Shown here one piece after another: positions 1 to 11,514 of a stretch of 64,000 nucleotides of DNA (position 1 is its first letter; every line of letters begins with the position of its first letter). Made by a program: the position numbers and the translations under genes. Source of the stretch: Gymnopus androsaceus JB14. Its lineage: Eukaryota > Basidiomycota > Agaricomycetes > Agaricales > Omphalotaceae. The stretch covers positions 1 through 64,000 of the forward strand of contig ML769619.1 in the NCBI GenBank assembly GCA_009733575.1. Direction: 5' to 3'. The notes below the pieces were generated by a model. The model saw only the letters and a program-made list of their open reading frames with translations. It searched no databases and was not told the DNA's origin.

Positions 1-328
1 AACGGTAAATAACAGACTAGGGTGCATGGACTCGGGGTGTCTACTTATATACTGTAGGGTGGCTGTGTAAGTCGTCGGGAGGGCCTGATGGATGGTTATC
101 AAGTGCGGGAGGCACCCAGGAGGCAGGATAAGTGGTAATCACATGTAGAAAGTGCCCGGCAGGCAGGATAAATGGTAAATAAGCATGGAAAGCGCCCGCA
201 ATGTAGGTAATGAGTGCGGGAAGTATCCGCGGACGGTCAGGAAGCGTGGGAAGTATCCGCGGACGGCCAGGAAGCGTGGGAAACATCAGCGGGTAGATAG
301 CGGATGAGAAATGAGCCAAGGCCTGACA
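1..328 (-). mobile_element. LTR end (5' part), same family as the solo LTR at 34092-35208
   Basis: The minus strand from 328 downward starts TGTCAGGCCTTGG and follows the first ~328 bp of the solo LTR at 34092-35208 closely, including the TATA-like box (here near 45-60). The copy is cut by the window edge, so it could be a solo LTR or the 5' LTR of a full element. It sits inside the pol part of the gypsy remnant at 329-3512, whose reading frame runs without a stop into the LTR. No protein is encoded; open frames here are accidental. Confidence 0.85.
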
Positions 329-1217
329 TATGACTGCAACAACATTGTCGCAGATGGCTTTGGGGATCGGGATAGGCTTGGATTGCCAAGGAACATGCTC
401 AATTGTCGGAATTTTGTAGTCGGGGAAATATTCCCTGGAAAAGGAACCCTTTTCAGCGTAATTGAAAGCAAAAGCGTACTCATGTTTGATGACCACAAAA
501 GCTATGAGGTCAATCTCTTGCTTGGATAATGAGCCAGCCTCGATACTTTTGAGCATGTGCTCAAGTTGCTCCAAAGTAACTTGGGATCCAAATGGTAGGT
601 TGTGATAATCGACAGGATTGGTTGGGATGATATTTGGAATTGGTGCAGGAATTTCTTGAAATTGTTGTGCTTGAGGATCGGGGAAATATGTTGGAACTGG
701 CCAAACTTTGAGGTGAACTGGTTTATACTTGCGCATTGGTGCCTTCTTCTTCTTCTTCTCCACTCCTGAAGTACTTGTAGAACTAAAAAAAAATTAGACC
801 CATCAGATAACACACACTCAGTCCAAGGGGTATGTAAAACATTAGTGGGCTCGGTGCCCATAAAAGACATATAAGAATGAATCATTGAATCAAAAGAAGG
901 AGGGGGAATAATATCTAAAAGTGAATCAAAATCTGAAAACTCATTGTTACCCATTAAAGCTTTGAAGGACCTTCCTAATGTTGCATGGGAGCTGTGGAAG
1001 GTAAGCTCTTGATTCCCTAGTGTCAAAAATCCTCATCCTCAACTTCCTCAATGAACGAACTGGAGGAAACAGGTCTCGGGTCCATAGCTCCTCGAATAGT
1101 AGTAGTATTTCGCGGATCCTCCAGGTCAGTAATCAAAATCATAAGTGTTGGTTGTGAAGCTCTATTTCCATCAGCCCACAAAAGGAGTTTGATGTGCGCA
1201 CCTTGTTCATAATCCAA
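329..1217 (-). pseudogene. Ty3/gypsy pol remnant, region between protease and reverse transcriptase
   Basis: On the minus strand, frames 1217-1023, 1026-502 and 763-329 carry successive pieces of a gypsy polyprotein. The piece near 1217 follows the protease (the LGRHDIILGQPFL-type motif is seen just upstream, split by a frameshift near 1270). The piece 763-329 has the linker before reverse transcriptase, with KQEIDLIAFVVIKHEYAFAF and IEHVPWQSKPIPIPKA. Reverse transcriptase itself would lie to the left, beyond the LTR inserted at 328. Several frameshifts show a dead copy. The family assignment rests on domain order and motif resemblance. Confidence 0.75.
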
Positions 1218-1859
1218 TCGGGCGGAAAACCATTGAAGGAAAGGTTGACCCAGGATAATATCATGCCGACCAAGTGTATGTCATGAAATAAAGACATGGT
1301 GAGAGAAATTGTGCCCACCAATACACATCTTAGCATCCAGAACATATCCTTGTAACTGCTCAAAATCTCCGTTGATACCTTTCAACTTCCATTTCATTCC
1401 ATCGAAATCCATTGGCAATGAACCCCTCTCGGGGATGTTGAATGAGGCAATGTTGAGCTCCGAACCGCTATCAATCATGGCAAGAAATTCTGTTCCGTTA
1501 ATTGTCAGTTTCACATCTCCAACGGTCATAGCAAAGAAACAAGTCTGAGGGATCTGCGCGGCTGCATTGCTGCATCGAAACACAAACTCTTCCAAGTCTG
1601 GATCCCCTTTCTCAACAAAAACTCTATGCTCAGTAAGAGCTGGACCTCTAGTGCCCACAATTGAAGCTAGCACTTCTTGATCCCCCTCATAACTATAGTC
1701 CGAAGAAGAAGGGAATAACTCAGCTGAAGACGTAGATGGAACACCGTATTCACAACAAGTTCGAGTTCCTTCTGCAAAACATTTGGAGAGCTGTGGGCTC
1801 AACCCTAGTATTTGGAAGAGGGGTACTTTGACCTTCATGTCCCCTATTGTTGAGAACAT
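1218..1859 (-). pseudogene. Ty3/gypsy retropepsin-like aspartic protease region
   Basis: Frame 1859-1281 (192 codons) contains the aspartic-protease signature AMIDSGSELNI, about 130 residues in, preceded by a hydrophobic strand and followed by the flap region. The C-terminal conserved LG-I-LG strand lies in the next frame, so a small indel breaks the protease near 1270-1285. The protease would cut the Gag-Pol polyprotein. It lies between gag (2526-3512) and the pol linker, the normal gypsy order. The protein cannot be made intact here. Confidence 0.8.
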
Positions 1860-2525
1860 CTTGTCCAGATCTGTGTGTGTATTTTAGAGGTGAAGTGATA
1901 CTGGGGTCCATTGTTACCTTTCCTCGCATTGCCGTCCTTCATTTCCACATCTTGATTACCTCCTCACAGGTTCCCAGGACGAGAGCCTTTCCATCCGCGC
2001 TCGTTGTTGATGGGATTCGGAGGTTGAGGGATATTGACTCTGGAGGGAGCTGGAGTAAGCTCCGTATCGAAATGGACCTCCTTGTGAGGTTGAGTCTGCT
2101 GTTGCTGAACCAGTTGAGGTAGCGGTTGAGGACTTGGATTAGGAGTTGCCTTCGGGGCTACTGGTCGAGCTGGAGTACGTTCTGCGGCTTTCTCGGGTCT
2201 GTTAATAGGATTGAAACGGTTAGTAGTATCTTTGCCAGATCAAAGGCTCGGGTTAGCATAATAATTAGTAGAATACTCATCAAACGGAAGAGCCTCTAGT
2301 GCAAACATGTTTCCGCTAAGCACCTCTGAGTCTCCATACATCAATCCTACTGCTCCCACTACTCCCATATTTGGCTGATGAGGTGGGGTCTCGAGTCGAC
2401 ATACTGGCTGTACGGTTTTGTTGAAGGTACAAAGAAACTCCCCCGTTCCATCCAAATGGAACTCTGGGGAGATCTTGACCATCTGGAAGAACATATCGAT
2501 TGCATTGAGTGTTGAAGGTAAGGAG
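1860..2525 (-). pseudogene. Decayed gag-pol junction of the gypsy remnant
   Basis: This stretch joins the gag frame to the protease frame. Only a short minus-strand frame (2494-2240) is open; it begins with residues such as FFQMVKISPEFHLDG and is in keeping with a proline-rich post-gag linker. Stops and shifts are frequent. No separate gene is seen. Confidence 0.5.
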
Positions 2526-3512
2526 TCATTCCGAAATCAAAGTGTTGGTCTCTGGACAGAACCTAATACCAAGTGGGTGAGTGCCAGACTGTCTGCACAT
2601 GAAACAACGTGCCAGAATGGAATCACTTCCCTGGTTTTGACGAGGAGGAGCTCGTTGGTTTTGGACAGCCAATGTAAGAGCATCCAACTTCCTGGTAATT
2701 TTGTCTATGTTTGTAGGCTTCCTCTGAACATTATTGTGTGTAGGCATAACTGCTGAGGATCCTGGAGTTGCAGGCTCGACAACTATATCTTCCTGAAAGG
2801 TCAGAACAGTAACTCTGTTCCCAATATCATCAAATTCAGACTTAGCTTTATTCTCATCAGTATGTTTCCAATCTTTGTATACAGTGGAATCTTTGTTGAA
2901 CTTCGCCTTGAGCACGGCTAAGGTTACCGTAACTGTCGGTGGATTGTACTTGGTACAATTGACTTGAGGGATAGCACTTGCAAACCAATCCTTCATCAAA
3001 CCTGGAAGACCTTCAACAAAATAAAGGTTGAACTGGTTGTCCATGATAAGATCTTGTTTCTTCAATGACACTGCGATGGGAATGAATGCACGGTAGTATG
3101 CTTCAATCTCTGAGGATTTAGTAAAAGCCGACTTAGCTGATTGATCCCTGCAAAAGCTGATCATCTCCTCCTCTGTATATTCCTTGGGCTTGTCAATCGT
3201 ACCATAAAGTCTATAAAGAGCAGCTTTAGCATTGTTCCAGATCTTACCTGTGACATCCGGATCAAACTCCGCCATGTAAAGGATGAGATCCTTAACCTTA
3301 TCCGATGAATACTCAACTATATAGTTGACGAGATTGTCCGCATTGGTTATACCAGCATAAGCGCCGTGTTGGATTATACAATTGAGAAAATCCCCAATGT
3401 ATTGACCATTGAAATGAGGGGCGTCCCGGGTCCTAGGAATGGGCATAGGAACCCAGAGGTTGTACACATTAGTCATGTTGGCCAGCATGTTGGCAGGTGG
3501 GTAAATCAACAT
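2526..3512 (-). CDS. Gag-like capsid/nucleocapsid protein of a gypsy element
   Basis: A 328-codon open frame. Residues 30-240 form a helical capsid-like region (RDAPHFNGQYIGDFLN, then W..AKAALYRLYG and a run of helices), the arrangement of retrotransposon Gag. Residues 300-320 hold a zinc-knuckle-like cluster C-x2-C...H...C (CFMCRQSGTHPLGIRFC), which in this family binds template RNA. It is the first frame of the minus-strand element that continues to 329. The start is the first ATG after stops and lies near the leader at 3513-3776. The downstream pol frames are broken, so this Gag could at most be supplied in trans. Confidence 0.8.
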   Translation of the reverse strand: MLIYPPANMLANMTNVYNLWVPMPIPRTRDAPHFNGQYIGDFLNCIIQHGAYAGITNADNLVNYIVEYSSDKVKDLILYMAEFDPDVTGKIWNNAKAALYRLYGTIDKPKEYTEEEMISFCRDQSAKSAFTKSSEIEAYYRAFIPIAVSLKKQDLIMDNQFNLYFVEGLPGLMKDWFASAIPQVNCTKYNPPTVTVTLAVLKAKFNKDSTVYKDWKHTDENKAKSEFDDIGNRVTVLTFQEDIVVEPATPGSSAVMPTHNNVQRKPTNIDKITRKLDALTLAVQNQRAPPRQNQGSDSILARCFMCRQSGTHPLGIRFCPETNTLISE

Positions 3513-3776
3513 TCTGTAGACTGGTAGCAGTAACTATGGAATGTAGAAAGGTATAAATGACTTAGCTTAAAACAAGCCTCGGAAAACTGAAACCCTCGCA
3601 GTGGGCTCCACTGAAGAAGGAAAGATCGGTCCAAGCAGGGACCGGAGAGGACTATCAGTTGGGCTTGATGAGCAGCTAAGCGTGGATGGGGTTTCGTAGG
3701 GTTTCGATATGAATCGTAGCCTACAATTGGTGTTAGTAGAATAAAAAAAGGGTACTCACTTGCGTTGTCTTCTCTG
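3513..3776 (-). other. Leader region upstream of the gypsy gag
   Basis: No open frame. On the minus strand it carries a run of A/T and a CACCAATTGTAGG-type string near 3720-3735 that could be part of a primer-binding region, but no LTR is recognisable before the element at 3777 begins. Confidence 0.3.
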
Positions 3777-4961
3777 CATCTGGAAAACTACCTAAAGCCC
3801 AGGCAAGTCCAGGTGTGCCCGGTCACTCTCAGGGATGCCCAGGAATTTGGCCAATTCCTAGGCAACACTAGGCAACCCAAGCACCCCAGGTAGCCCAGGA
3901 TTTTGGCCAAATTCTAGGGATCCTTGAGTATCTCTGAAGTTAATCATGAATTAGCCTCAAGCAAGCCCAAAGATCTTCAGGATTTGGCTAAAATCCTAGG
4001 CTGCCCAGGTTGCTTGGGCTGCCTAGGAAATGGGAAAATTCCTGGGGATCCTGGGAAGCTCTGGGAAGCCCTGGGACAGCTGTGGGAAGCCCTGGGACAC
4101 CCTGGGAGAGGGATCATGTGCTCGTGCTTACGAGCACGTGATTTAAGCGCCCATCCGATGTTTTGGCCTGCATACTTTATGTCTTAATTAAAAGCTACAT
4201 TATATTCACAACAAAATTAAGTTTAACCAAAAGACAAAACATTGAGTCTAGTTTTCGCATTTCAAGCCCTTTTCACCTAAGAATAATTACTGGTAACATT
4301 GTAGATAGTCTCGGTAGACTATAATGGGAGAATGGGTTCATGAAGTGCTCATCAATTTTCTTACTTATAGGTGATGCTGACCCCACTAGTTAGTGTATAT
4401 AGTGCATAAAGTTTCTAGCATATCTTACATCAAGATAGTTCAGTGGTTTTGAGCTCTCGCGTTATTGCTTACATAATACAGTTGACTGCGAGGCTGAGAG
4501 TTCAAACCTGTGAGGTGTCAATCTTTGAGTTTATCATGAGTCACTTGAATTTAAGCACTGAAACACCAAATGAATAAGACAATAATAAGCAGTGAGCAAT
4601 AAGCACAACAACCATCTATAATAAGTGTATTAAGTAGCGAGACTTGAATAATGAATAATGAATAAGTAAACAAAGAAGGTAAATATGAGCATAAGAGGCT
4701 AAGATGGTAAAAAATATGCTATTTTAAATATTTTCTCTATGGATTCCCAGGGCACCCCAGGGACACCCCAGGGATATTCAGGGACACCCCAGGAATATTC
4801 AGGGACACCCCAGGGATACTTTTCTATCCTCAGGATGCACAGGATTTGGGGGGTTTCTTTGGGGTGCCTGGGGTGCCTAGACATCCTGGGTGTCCTAGTC
4901 ACCCTGTGGGTACCTCAGTGCAACCTATATGTTCCTAGGCACTAGGGAATTTTTCCAGATG
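3777..4961. mobile_element. Putative non-autonomous TIR element with CATCTGGAAAA ends (element F)
   Basis: The left end reads CATCTGGAAAAC and the right end, reversed, CATCTGGAAAAA: 11 matching terminal bases. Both sub-terminal zones are dense in short inverted motifs of the CCCAGG/CCTAGG type (3800-4100 and 4740-4930), so each arm folds on itself. The ends resemble the CATCAGCAAAA ends of the family at 14296, 16980, 19251, 22498 and 47445. No matching target duplication is visible, so the borders are less certain than for those copies. No transposase frame is present; the middle holds a tRNA-like sequence. Confidence 0.45.
4430..4521 (+). tRNA. tRNA-like sequence or tRNA pseudogene
   Basis: An A-box-like TAGTTCAGTGG and a B-box-like GTTCAAACC are present about 55 bp apart. 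The D stem (GTTC/GAGC) and a 5-bp anticodon stem (CTCGC/GCGAG) can pair, with a 27-nt loop that could be a 7-nt loop plus an intron of about 20 nt. The T stem pairs at only three of five positions and no good acceptor stem forms. It is probably a dead tRNA or a tRNA-derived element, not a working gene. Confidence 0.3.
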
Positions 4962-5442
4962 TCAGCTTCAATGAGTTGCCCAGACTTGTTGAGTCAAAGC
5001 ATGTACCGATTGAATCCCTCGAAGCCTTGGCAGCTATTGAGTTTGGCGACGGAAAGGGGAATAGTGGTTAAGGAAAAAAGGTTGTAGAAGAATTTGAATA
5101 TTAATTAAAACATACAAAACGGAACACCTTGACCTATCCTTCTTGTCCAAACTCCTCCCTTCTCCAAGTCCAGATAGTGGAAGTAGCAATGACATCAAAT
5201 AGTTTTGCCGTTTGTCGATAGGTGTAGTGGTTGGGGAGATATTGCCAAGGTAAGAGGAAGCACACCGCCAATGATTATACTTCAGTCAGAAGTACTTTGG
5301 GAAATGAATTATTTCAGCACATAAGATAAATGTACTTTTTCATACAAGTAGATAAAATAAATATTTCAATGAACTTACAAAGGAATTACATCCAGACCCT
5401 CTGAATTTTAAATTTTAATCAGTTATCTGAAAGAACACTTTT
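4962..5442. other. AT-rich spacer without recognised genes
   Basis: No open frame above 60 codons and no recognisable repeat or RNA. It may be flanking sequence of the disrupted gypsy element, but nothing shows this directly. Confidence 0.4.
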
Positions 5443-5901
5443 CAATTGAGCTCTGAAAGCGATAGTTATGATGCGGACTGAATACTTTCATTTCACAATA
5501 AGTGTGAAAGTAACTATTTCGAAGAACCTTTAAACTGGTTCCCGTAAGACAATACTTCGATTCTCGGGCCGGGCCGGGCCGCCGCCAAACCGCACAGCAA
5601 AAGGCAATCTTTCAGTGAAAGATTGAATTGTTTTTCGAAACAATTACTTTTACTCTTATTGTGAAAGCAGGGCTTTCAAGTCCTCATTGAAACTATTGTT
5701 CTCAGAGTCCAATTGAAAGCTTTCCTTTTGTACATCTATATAAGGTTCTAAATTCAGAATGTCGGAATTTAATTTATTCTCTAATCTATTGAAATATACC
5801 TCTTCTGTATTTGTCTGAAAAAGTACGCTTCATATATGGATTGAATTTATTTATTTCCCATTATGCTTCAGCTTGACTGTAGCATAATTATTGGCAGTGT
5901 G
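5443..5901. repeat. 459-bp dispersed repeat, copy 1 (repeat Z)
   Basis: The segment matches 29114-29572 over exactly 459 bp in the same orientation, with about 26 differences by hand count (about 94% identity). It contains several GAAAG/CTTTC inverted pairs, a TATATAAGG box at about three fifths of its length, and near its end a 12-bp stem (ATTATGCTTCAG with its complement around a 5-nt loop; one mismatch in this copy). No TIR, poly-A tail or coding frame is visible. Class unknown: a MITE, a short LTR or a Helitron-like element are possible. Confidence 0.7.
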
Positions 5902-8900
5902 AAGGAAGAAAAACGAAAGGGAAAGGGGAAGTGATGGTTGGAAATAAAGGTAAATGGTCCGGTCCGAGAAATGATGCTGAGAGTTTGATCGATGTCGTAA
6001 AGTCCGCGATTACCGAGGCGCGCAAAGTAAAGAGAGAAATAAAAGAAAAGAAAAGGAATAAATGTATCGTGGTTGTAGTAGTTTGAAAAATAAGGATAAG
6101 AGATAATAATAAAATGAAAGAATACCTATCAGGCTACCAGCAGGACAGGTAGTCCTACCACACCGTTCCCTCCAAATATTTTCCCTTGCTTTCTTCAGTC
6201 CATCCCCAACTGGCGCTGCTCGTGCTACCAGCACCAGCACTAACAAGAGTCAAACGCATAATACGCCCTCGAGCATGAAATCGCTGAACAGGGCCCAGGC
6301 AGAGGTAGACGTGTTGAAGTAGTCAACAATGTACAAGGACTAGTACGTGCGCTCGACTTAGCCATGTACATGAAGTCAGAATCAGCGGCGGAGTTTCTCA
6401 TGAGCCACTACCACCATCCATCTTTATTTATCGCTTTCGTTTCCCATCCACTCCCTTTCGGTCCCTTCCCCTACACCATCATCTTCTCCAACACTATACC
6501 ACAGTGAGAGACATGGCTGCGGCTTCAGGAACAGCCAGTGAAGAGATAAGGGTTTACGGATTGGGATGGTAGGCGCAAGATATTGGTGAAGGTACAGAAG
6601 AGGAGGGGGGAGCGGAAGGTCTCAGGCGCGGTTGATTGACTCTCGAGGAAAGGAGAAGATACTACGAGGGGATTCCTAGCCTTTACCTTCGTTGCATTCC
6701 CTGATACTGAGAGAGACCAACACAAGATGTTGATTTCACGTTCAGATGAACAAATAATCCCATATTCAAGCTCGTAGGATGTATTTGACGTCGATATCAG
6801 TGCACCATCTATTCCTCGAGAAGCTTTGTGAATGATGGAGTAAATGGTATAAACGAGGCTGCGGAGTGTGTCGAAAGATACAGAGGATGAAGTAGAAATG
6901 GTGAAAGAGACTCGATTTCGACGTTTAGGCGGAGTCAACTGATTGGATGGCAATGTGTAGCGTGTTTATTCTAATTCCCGTCCCTAGCGTTAACTGTGAC
7001 TCCCTTCTCTACCCACCGGCTTCCCTCCTCTTCCGCCCTTTCCTCCATTTCCTCTATGTCAGCGGCATTGTGAGTGGAACAGTCAAGAAGAACCTCTCTC
7101 CATCAAAGTTCTTTCCTCAGTGTCTTGAAAACCCCTCAGCTAAATGATCACGATACGATGTCGTGCAAAGATGTAGCTAACGAGTCGAAAAGCATAGACG
7201 ATGCAAAGACAGTACAGTTCGGTGTCGCTGGTGATAGACACCTACAATGGATCAATGGCACTGCCCGTAGCAGCTGGAGTAGTAAGGCAGACACAGAAAC
7301 AGAAGAAGGCCAGAGACCAGCTGCGGGTCCTTCATTGAGAAGCAACTTTTAGAACCCAAAGACTTCGCTGTTGTAACGCCGTGTCTTTCCGTCTTGCATC
7401 TAAAATAAGGATGCATCGATGAGGGAAGAGAATGAAACAGAATAAGCGCCCACAGGCGTAGAAGCACCGAAACACAAACTCAAACCACCATAAAATTAAC
7501 ACGTTCAACAATTTTTTGCGGTGACCTTGGTTAGAAAACCTCGGATTACTGTTCAGCATCATTCTCCTGGACCCTGGCCTGATTTGACCTCTTGTTCCTC
7601 ACGGAACGTTCTCGGCAATTCTTTAGCGCGAGGATAAGCGAATGGTTAAGATTAAAGTAAAATCATGGGGGTTCCGATGCAGGTACTTATGCTTTGTATC
7701 GTGATTTTCATAACTTGATGAATAACGACTCTCTAGCTTTCAACCTTGCAACCAGCTCGAACGCCTGGCTTGCCAGTGAGCCTCTTCCTTTGAGACTGTT
7801 TGTGCTAAAGCTGAAGATTTTTAGTACCTTCCGCTTCGCACACGATATCTTATATCATCCAGTCCAGTCCAGAATTCAGCCTCAAACATCCCTTGCCACG
7901 CCGAATACATAAACTCGTAGCTTGCATCTCCGTCCCGTCCTCCCAACTTCAGCCTGTCATCCATTTTATCTTCCGCCTATTCTTTGCCGCGCTTCATCTG
8001 TCTTCCGCAGTCCACTCTATATTGTAAACATCTTGCGAGCTGGAATCTGGTTTATTGTGGCTAGAGTCATTCATTGATGCTCACTTTCCACCAAACCTCC
8101 TCCTACAATCGCTATCACTAAAACCTTCTGCCCTTTACTGGATTCTCCCGTTCCCATTCCAGAAACCCAGGGCAAGCTAACTCTTGCTCATGGGATAGTG
8201 AGTGATCCAGTATGGAGAAGAGAAGTAAGAAAAAGAAAGCAGTTGGATGCGGTGAAGGGGAATCGGAGTTGATAATAGTCAGACCTCCAAATCTCGAGTG
8301 CGCCTGCTAATGCATTAGGAAAGATGTCGATGAGTGCTAGCGCTACCAACACTCCGGAGCAATGTCTATACAGAGGATATCGTGGGGAACGTTTCGTTGT
8401 CATCGACATCCTCCGCCATCACTTCGTCTACCTCACGAAACAGGGAACAAGGAGATAAGGGAGATGATGCCGAAGATGCGGAGGAGGAGGGAGGAGAAGT
8501 CCTAGAACTCTCGACTTAGAAAGTCTCGAATCTCAATGCCAAACTAGTGCTCAGCAAGTTCCTTGCCCATGGTTCTTCCTCTACATCGATCCCTCCTAGA
8601 CTCGAACCGGTGACGTTCGATGACAGACGATCGAAGTTCGGGCTGGGACAGCCTCGATCAAACGTTGCTGCATCCACTCCCTCCTCCGCAGGACTGTGCA
8701 AATGTGCAAAACTCGAGCGCTGACAGCGCATCTACCTTGGAGTAGATAACGGTTTGGTGTACGACGATGTGTTTTTTTTTGGGTTCTTGGGTGTGTTGAA
8801 AGTTTACGAGTCGGATCTTCCTGCTTTTATACGAATTTCGTTTCAAGGTGTCCCGAACTTTTAACAGCGGGTATTTTTGCATGTGTTGGGTCTCCCGAGT

Positions 8901-9236
8901 GCGAGAGTCGGTAAGGCTTTGGCGTGTCCGATCCAAACTCGAATTCTTCGCCGTTTGGTGGTCCGAGCGAAGTGTTAAGATCGGTGGATAGATAAGGGAG
9001 ATGGAGAGGAATTGGTTCGGGAAGATGGTGAAACGCTGTGATTGAGGCATCAAGGTGTCAGAGATCAGTTATCTGAGTTAGTGTTAGTTTGGATAGTCGA
9101 TGGTTCGAGGTTCCGATGAGATGTGATTGCGGAGGCCCAGCAGTGGCAGAGCAGAGCGGGTGACTGGATTACATCGCATTTAGTGAATGGTTGATTTATC
9201 ACGGATAGCAAAGAGCTGAGCCGGTAAAATAACATC
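5902..9236. other. Decayed host-like or unknown coding DNA
   Basis: The base composition is closer to genic DNA than the AT-rich flanks, but no intact multi-exon gene could be built. Plus-strand frames around 6500-6950 and 8190-8735 read as protein-like segments (e.g. KILVKVQKRRGERKVSGAVD; NALGKMSMSASATNTPEQ; KLVLSKFLAHGSS) broken by several TAG and TGA stops. A minus-strand frame of 142 codons (6525-6953) is open over the first of these and may be only a shadow. The product is unrecognised. It may be a mutated host gene or gene fragments. Confidence 0.3.
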
Positions 9237-9436
9237 GATGGTTGAATGGATTTCGGTTGAAGATGTGTTTTCCTTTAGCGTTTCCTTCCGCTTACGTTGT
9301 TGCACTTTCGTTCTCATTTCTGTTTATCCTCCTACTTTCTTTCTTTATTCCATCTCATGCGATGTACTAATGTATGCTTCCATACAGATATGCCCAAATT
9401 CCGCTTTAGAATGTAATGGTCAATGGTTTAATCGCC

Positions 9437-11514
9437 TCATATCCCGGAAGCCAAGTCTAAGTACAATTCTCCAGGCACCTCCTTGATTAACACATCCATA
9501 GTAAATGTCTTCTGTCCTTTAAGGTCTTTGAATACAGGGTTTGAATTGGCTGCAAGTGCAGCTGTATGCTCCCTGGCAACTGTCCAGAGCAGAGCTGCGA
9601 GCTGTAAGTTACTGGCCATGGTGTCTATCGTATAAAATCATTATTGGGCCAGCTTATCTTTCAAAAAACAATTCACTTACATTTTCTAGGATTACTACGG
9701 TCAGGCAAAGTTACTTTAATGTCTCTTTGACTTTGAGATGTGTCCTTTGGAGGGTCGCGGCAATGCTATGGTTAATTTTCCATAAGTTTGCGTTCCAGGT
9801 AAGGATAACATTTAAAATACCTTTCCTTGATTGAAAGTCTCCCATTTTTTCATCTGAGCAGCATCCGTATGCTTCGCTTCTTCCATTTTGGTGGTCCAGC
9901 TTTTCAGCTCCTCACTTGACAGCTACATACTCAGTGATGGTAACTATTGTCATATATGGAAAAGGAAGTATGCTCACCTTGAAATGAGAAACACAGGATT
10001 CTATCTCAGTCACCGACTGGTGGAATTCATGTTCAATTGTCCGCTTGCTTTCTTCTGGAAGACTGCTAATGCTAGTGATTAAAGCTCGACACTTGGTCAG
10101 GGTATCCTTGAGGGAATCAACAATGCTAAGGGATTGCATTGAACATTGTTTGAATATCGAAGAAAAAAGATCTTACTCCTTTAGATTCTGATGTAATTCG
10201 AGGTTTGCCTGGTTTTCCTCCTTCCCAGATTCATTGGCGAGAAGGTGACAAAGTTTAACGAGTGCGATGGCCTGGGCTTGGAATGGTCGACGGATATGCT
10301 TGACAAGCTCGATAACTTCCCCATAGTTGGGTGTTGGAATGCTGATTGTTTTCTGGAGATTGAAAGGATGTAAATGGCAGTCTCTAGCAGGGTTGTAAGT
10401 GGAGCCTACCTTTAGCTCAGCAATCACAGCCTGCCACTTGGAGGAAATATGCCCGACAGTTTTCACGTCGTTGACAGCGGCCGCTACAGCTTCTCCAAGT
10501 CTGACGGTTATTTTAGCTACTACTCCACTGTGTGGACAATAACACTGCTGCAGCGACTCACGCATCTACTGCATCCCACAGATCGTTCGAAGTCCGAGCA
10601 ACCTGTTTGAATTGCTTTACATCCGGTAAAGCGGAATCTTTGGTGGCAAGCTCAAATAACGCTGTAAGAATCATTGCGTATTTTATGGCCCAGACAATAG
10701 TAGCCTGTGGGAAAAAGTAAAGTATTTGCGTTTAACGTTCTAGTACTAGCAGCTACTTACATCGTTGCCTTTGCTCCATAGGACTGTATCAAGCTTCTTG
10801 AGGTTGTTGACAATTCTCTTTGACTTTTCCCGAATCTTCTGAGTCCGGAGTGATGTTTCAAATCCTTTAAAACTCTTGAAAGTATATAGTGTACGAAAGT
10901 AGTTCCGATCATCTTGTCGCCTTGTCAAGTCGGGGTCAATGGAGGCGATAAACTTTTGAAATGTTAGGAAATCTTTTCCTACTTCCGCATGACATTACTC
11001 ACCTTCAAGTTAACTTTAATGGCCATGATATTTTCCAACACCTTGAAAATCGAAGCGCGATTTTTCTCCCACTCGATAATCCATTCCTCATATTGAGAGA
11101 TTCGAGTATATTCATACGTCTCCTTCGAGGCACTCCATTCTGTCCCGGCCACCTCAAAAAAGTCATAGAGACAACTGCTCTTCACATTGAGAAACTACGT
11201 CTTTGGAAAAATTACGAGTTGAAACGTCACTTTTCGACAGAGCCAATGAGGCTCGTGTACGTGTCAAAATTGTCCCATAGATCTGTCTCGGTGGTGTCCT
11301 GTGCAATAATTTTGTGAATGTGATCTCGGATGTCCCTGGCTCGGGATACAAAAAGATACGAAGAAAGACAGTATCGTTTGTAATCTGGAGAGCAAACTTC
11401 ATAACCCGCGGTTTTCAATAGAAGTTCAATTAGCTCCGTCAGTGGATAGGTAACTTCGGCGACATGATTATCGCGAGGTAAAATCAAGGAATCGAGCAAA
11501 GAAATACCAGGCAT
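9437..11514 (-). CDS. Multi-exon alpha-helical protein of unknown function (host-like gene A)
   Basis: Reading the minus strand from the ATG at 11514 gives about nine exons separated by short introns with GT...AG borders, joined in frame to a stop at 9437 and giving roughly 500-550 residues. Exons start MPGISLLDSLILPRD; internal landmarks are EWIIEWEKNRASIFKVLE, KIREKSKRIVNNLKKLD and RALITSISSLPEESKR; the end is VPGELYLDLASGI. The protein is rich in amphipathic helices with charged heptad-like runs, so a coiled-coil or helical-bundle fold is likely. No signal peptide, membrane helix or catalytic motif is seen. No stop breaks the model, unlike the surrounding elements. A divergent membrane-protein gene starts 1.6 kb away at 13119. 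Function unknown. Confidence 0.65.

Noticed and set aside
1..310. Open frame running from gypsy pol into Pro-rich residues
   Set aside because: The C-terminal ~90 residues come from the inserted LTR and match the LTR at 34101, so the fusion is accidental.
3777..4130. CCCAGG/CCTAGG-rich stretch as a possible CRISPR-like or tandem array
   Set aside because: Spacing and sequence are irregular and inverted; eukaryotic setting and TIR ends point to a fold-back element.
6010..6246. Minus frame with hydrophobic C-terminus as a membrane protein
   Set aside because: T/C-rich low complexity (on the minus strand) explains the hydrophobic residues; no support on either side.
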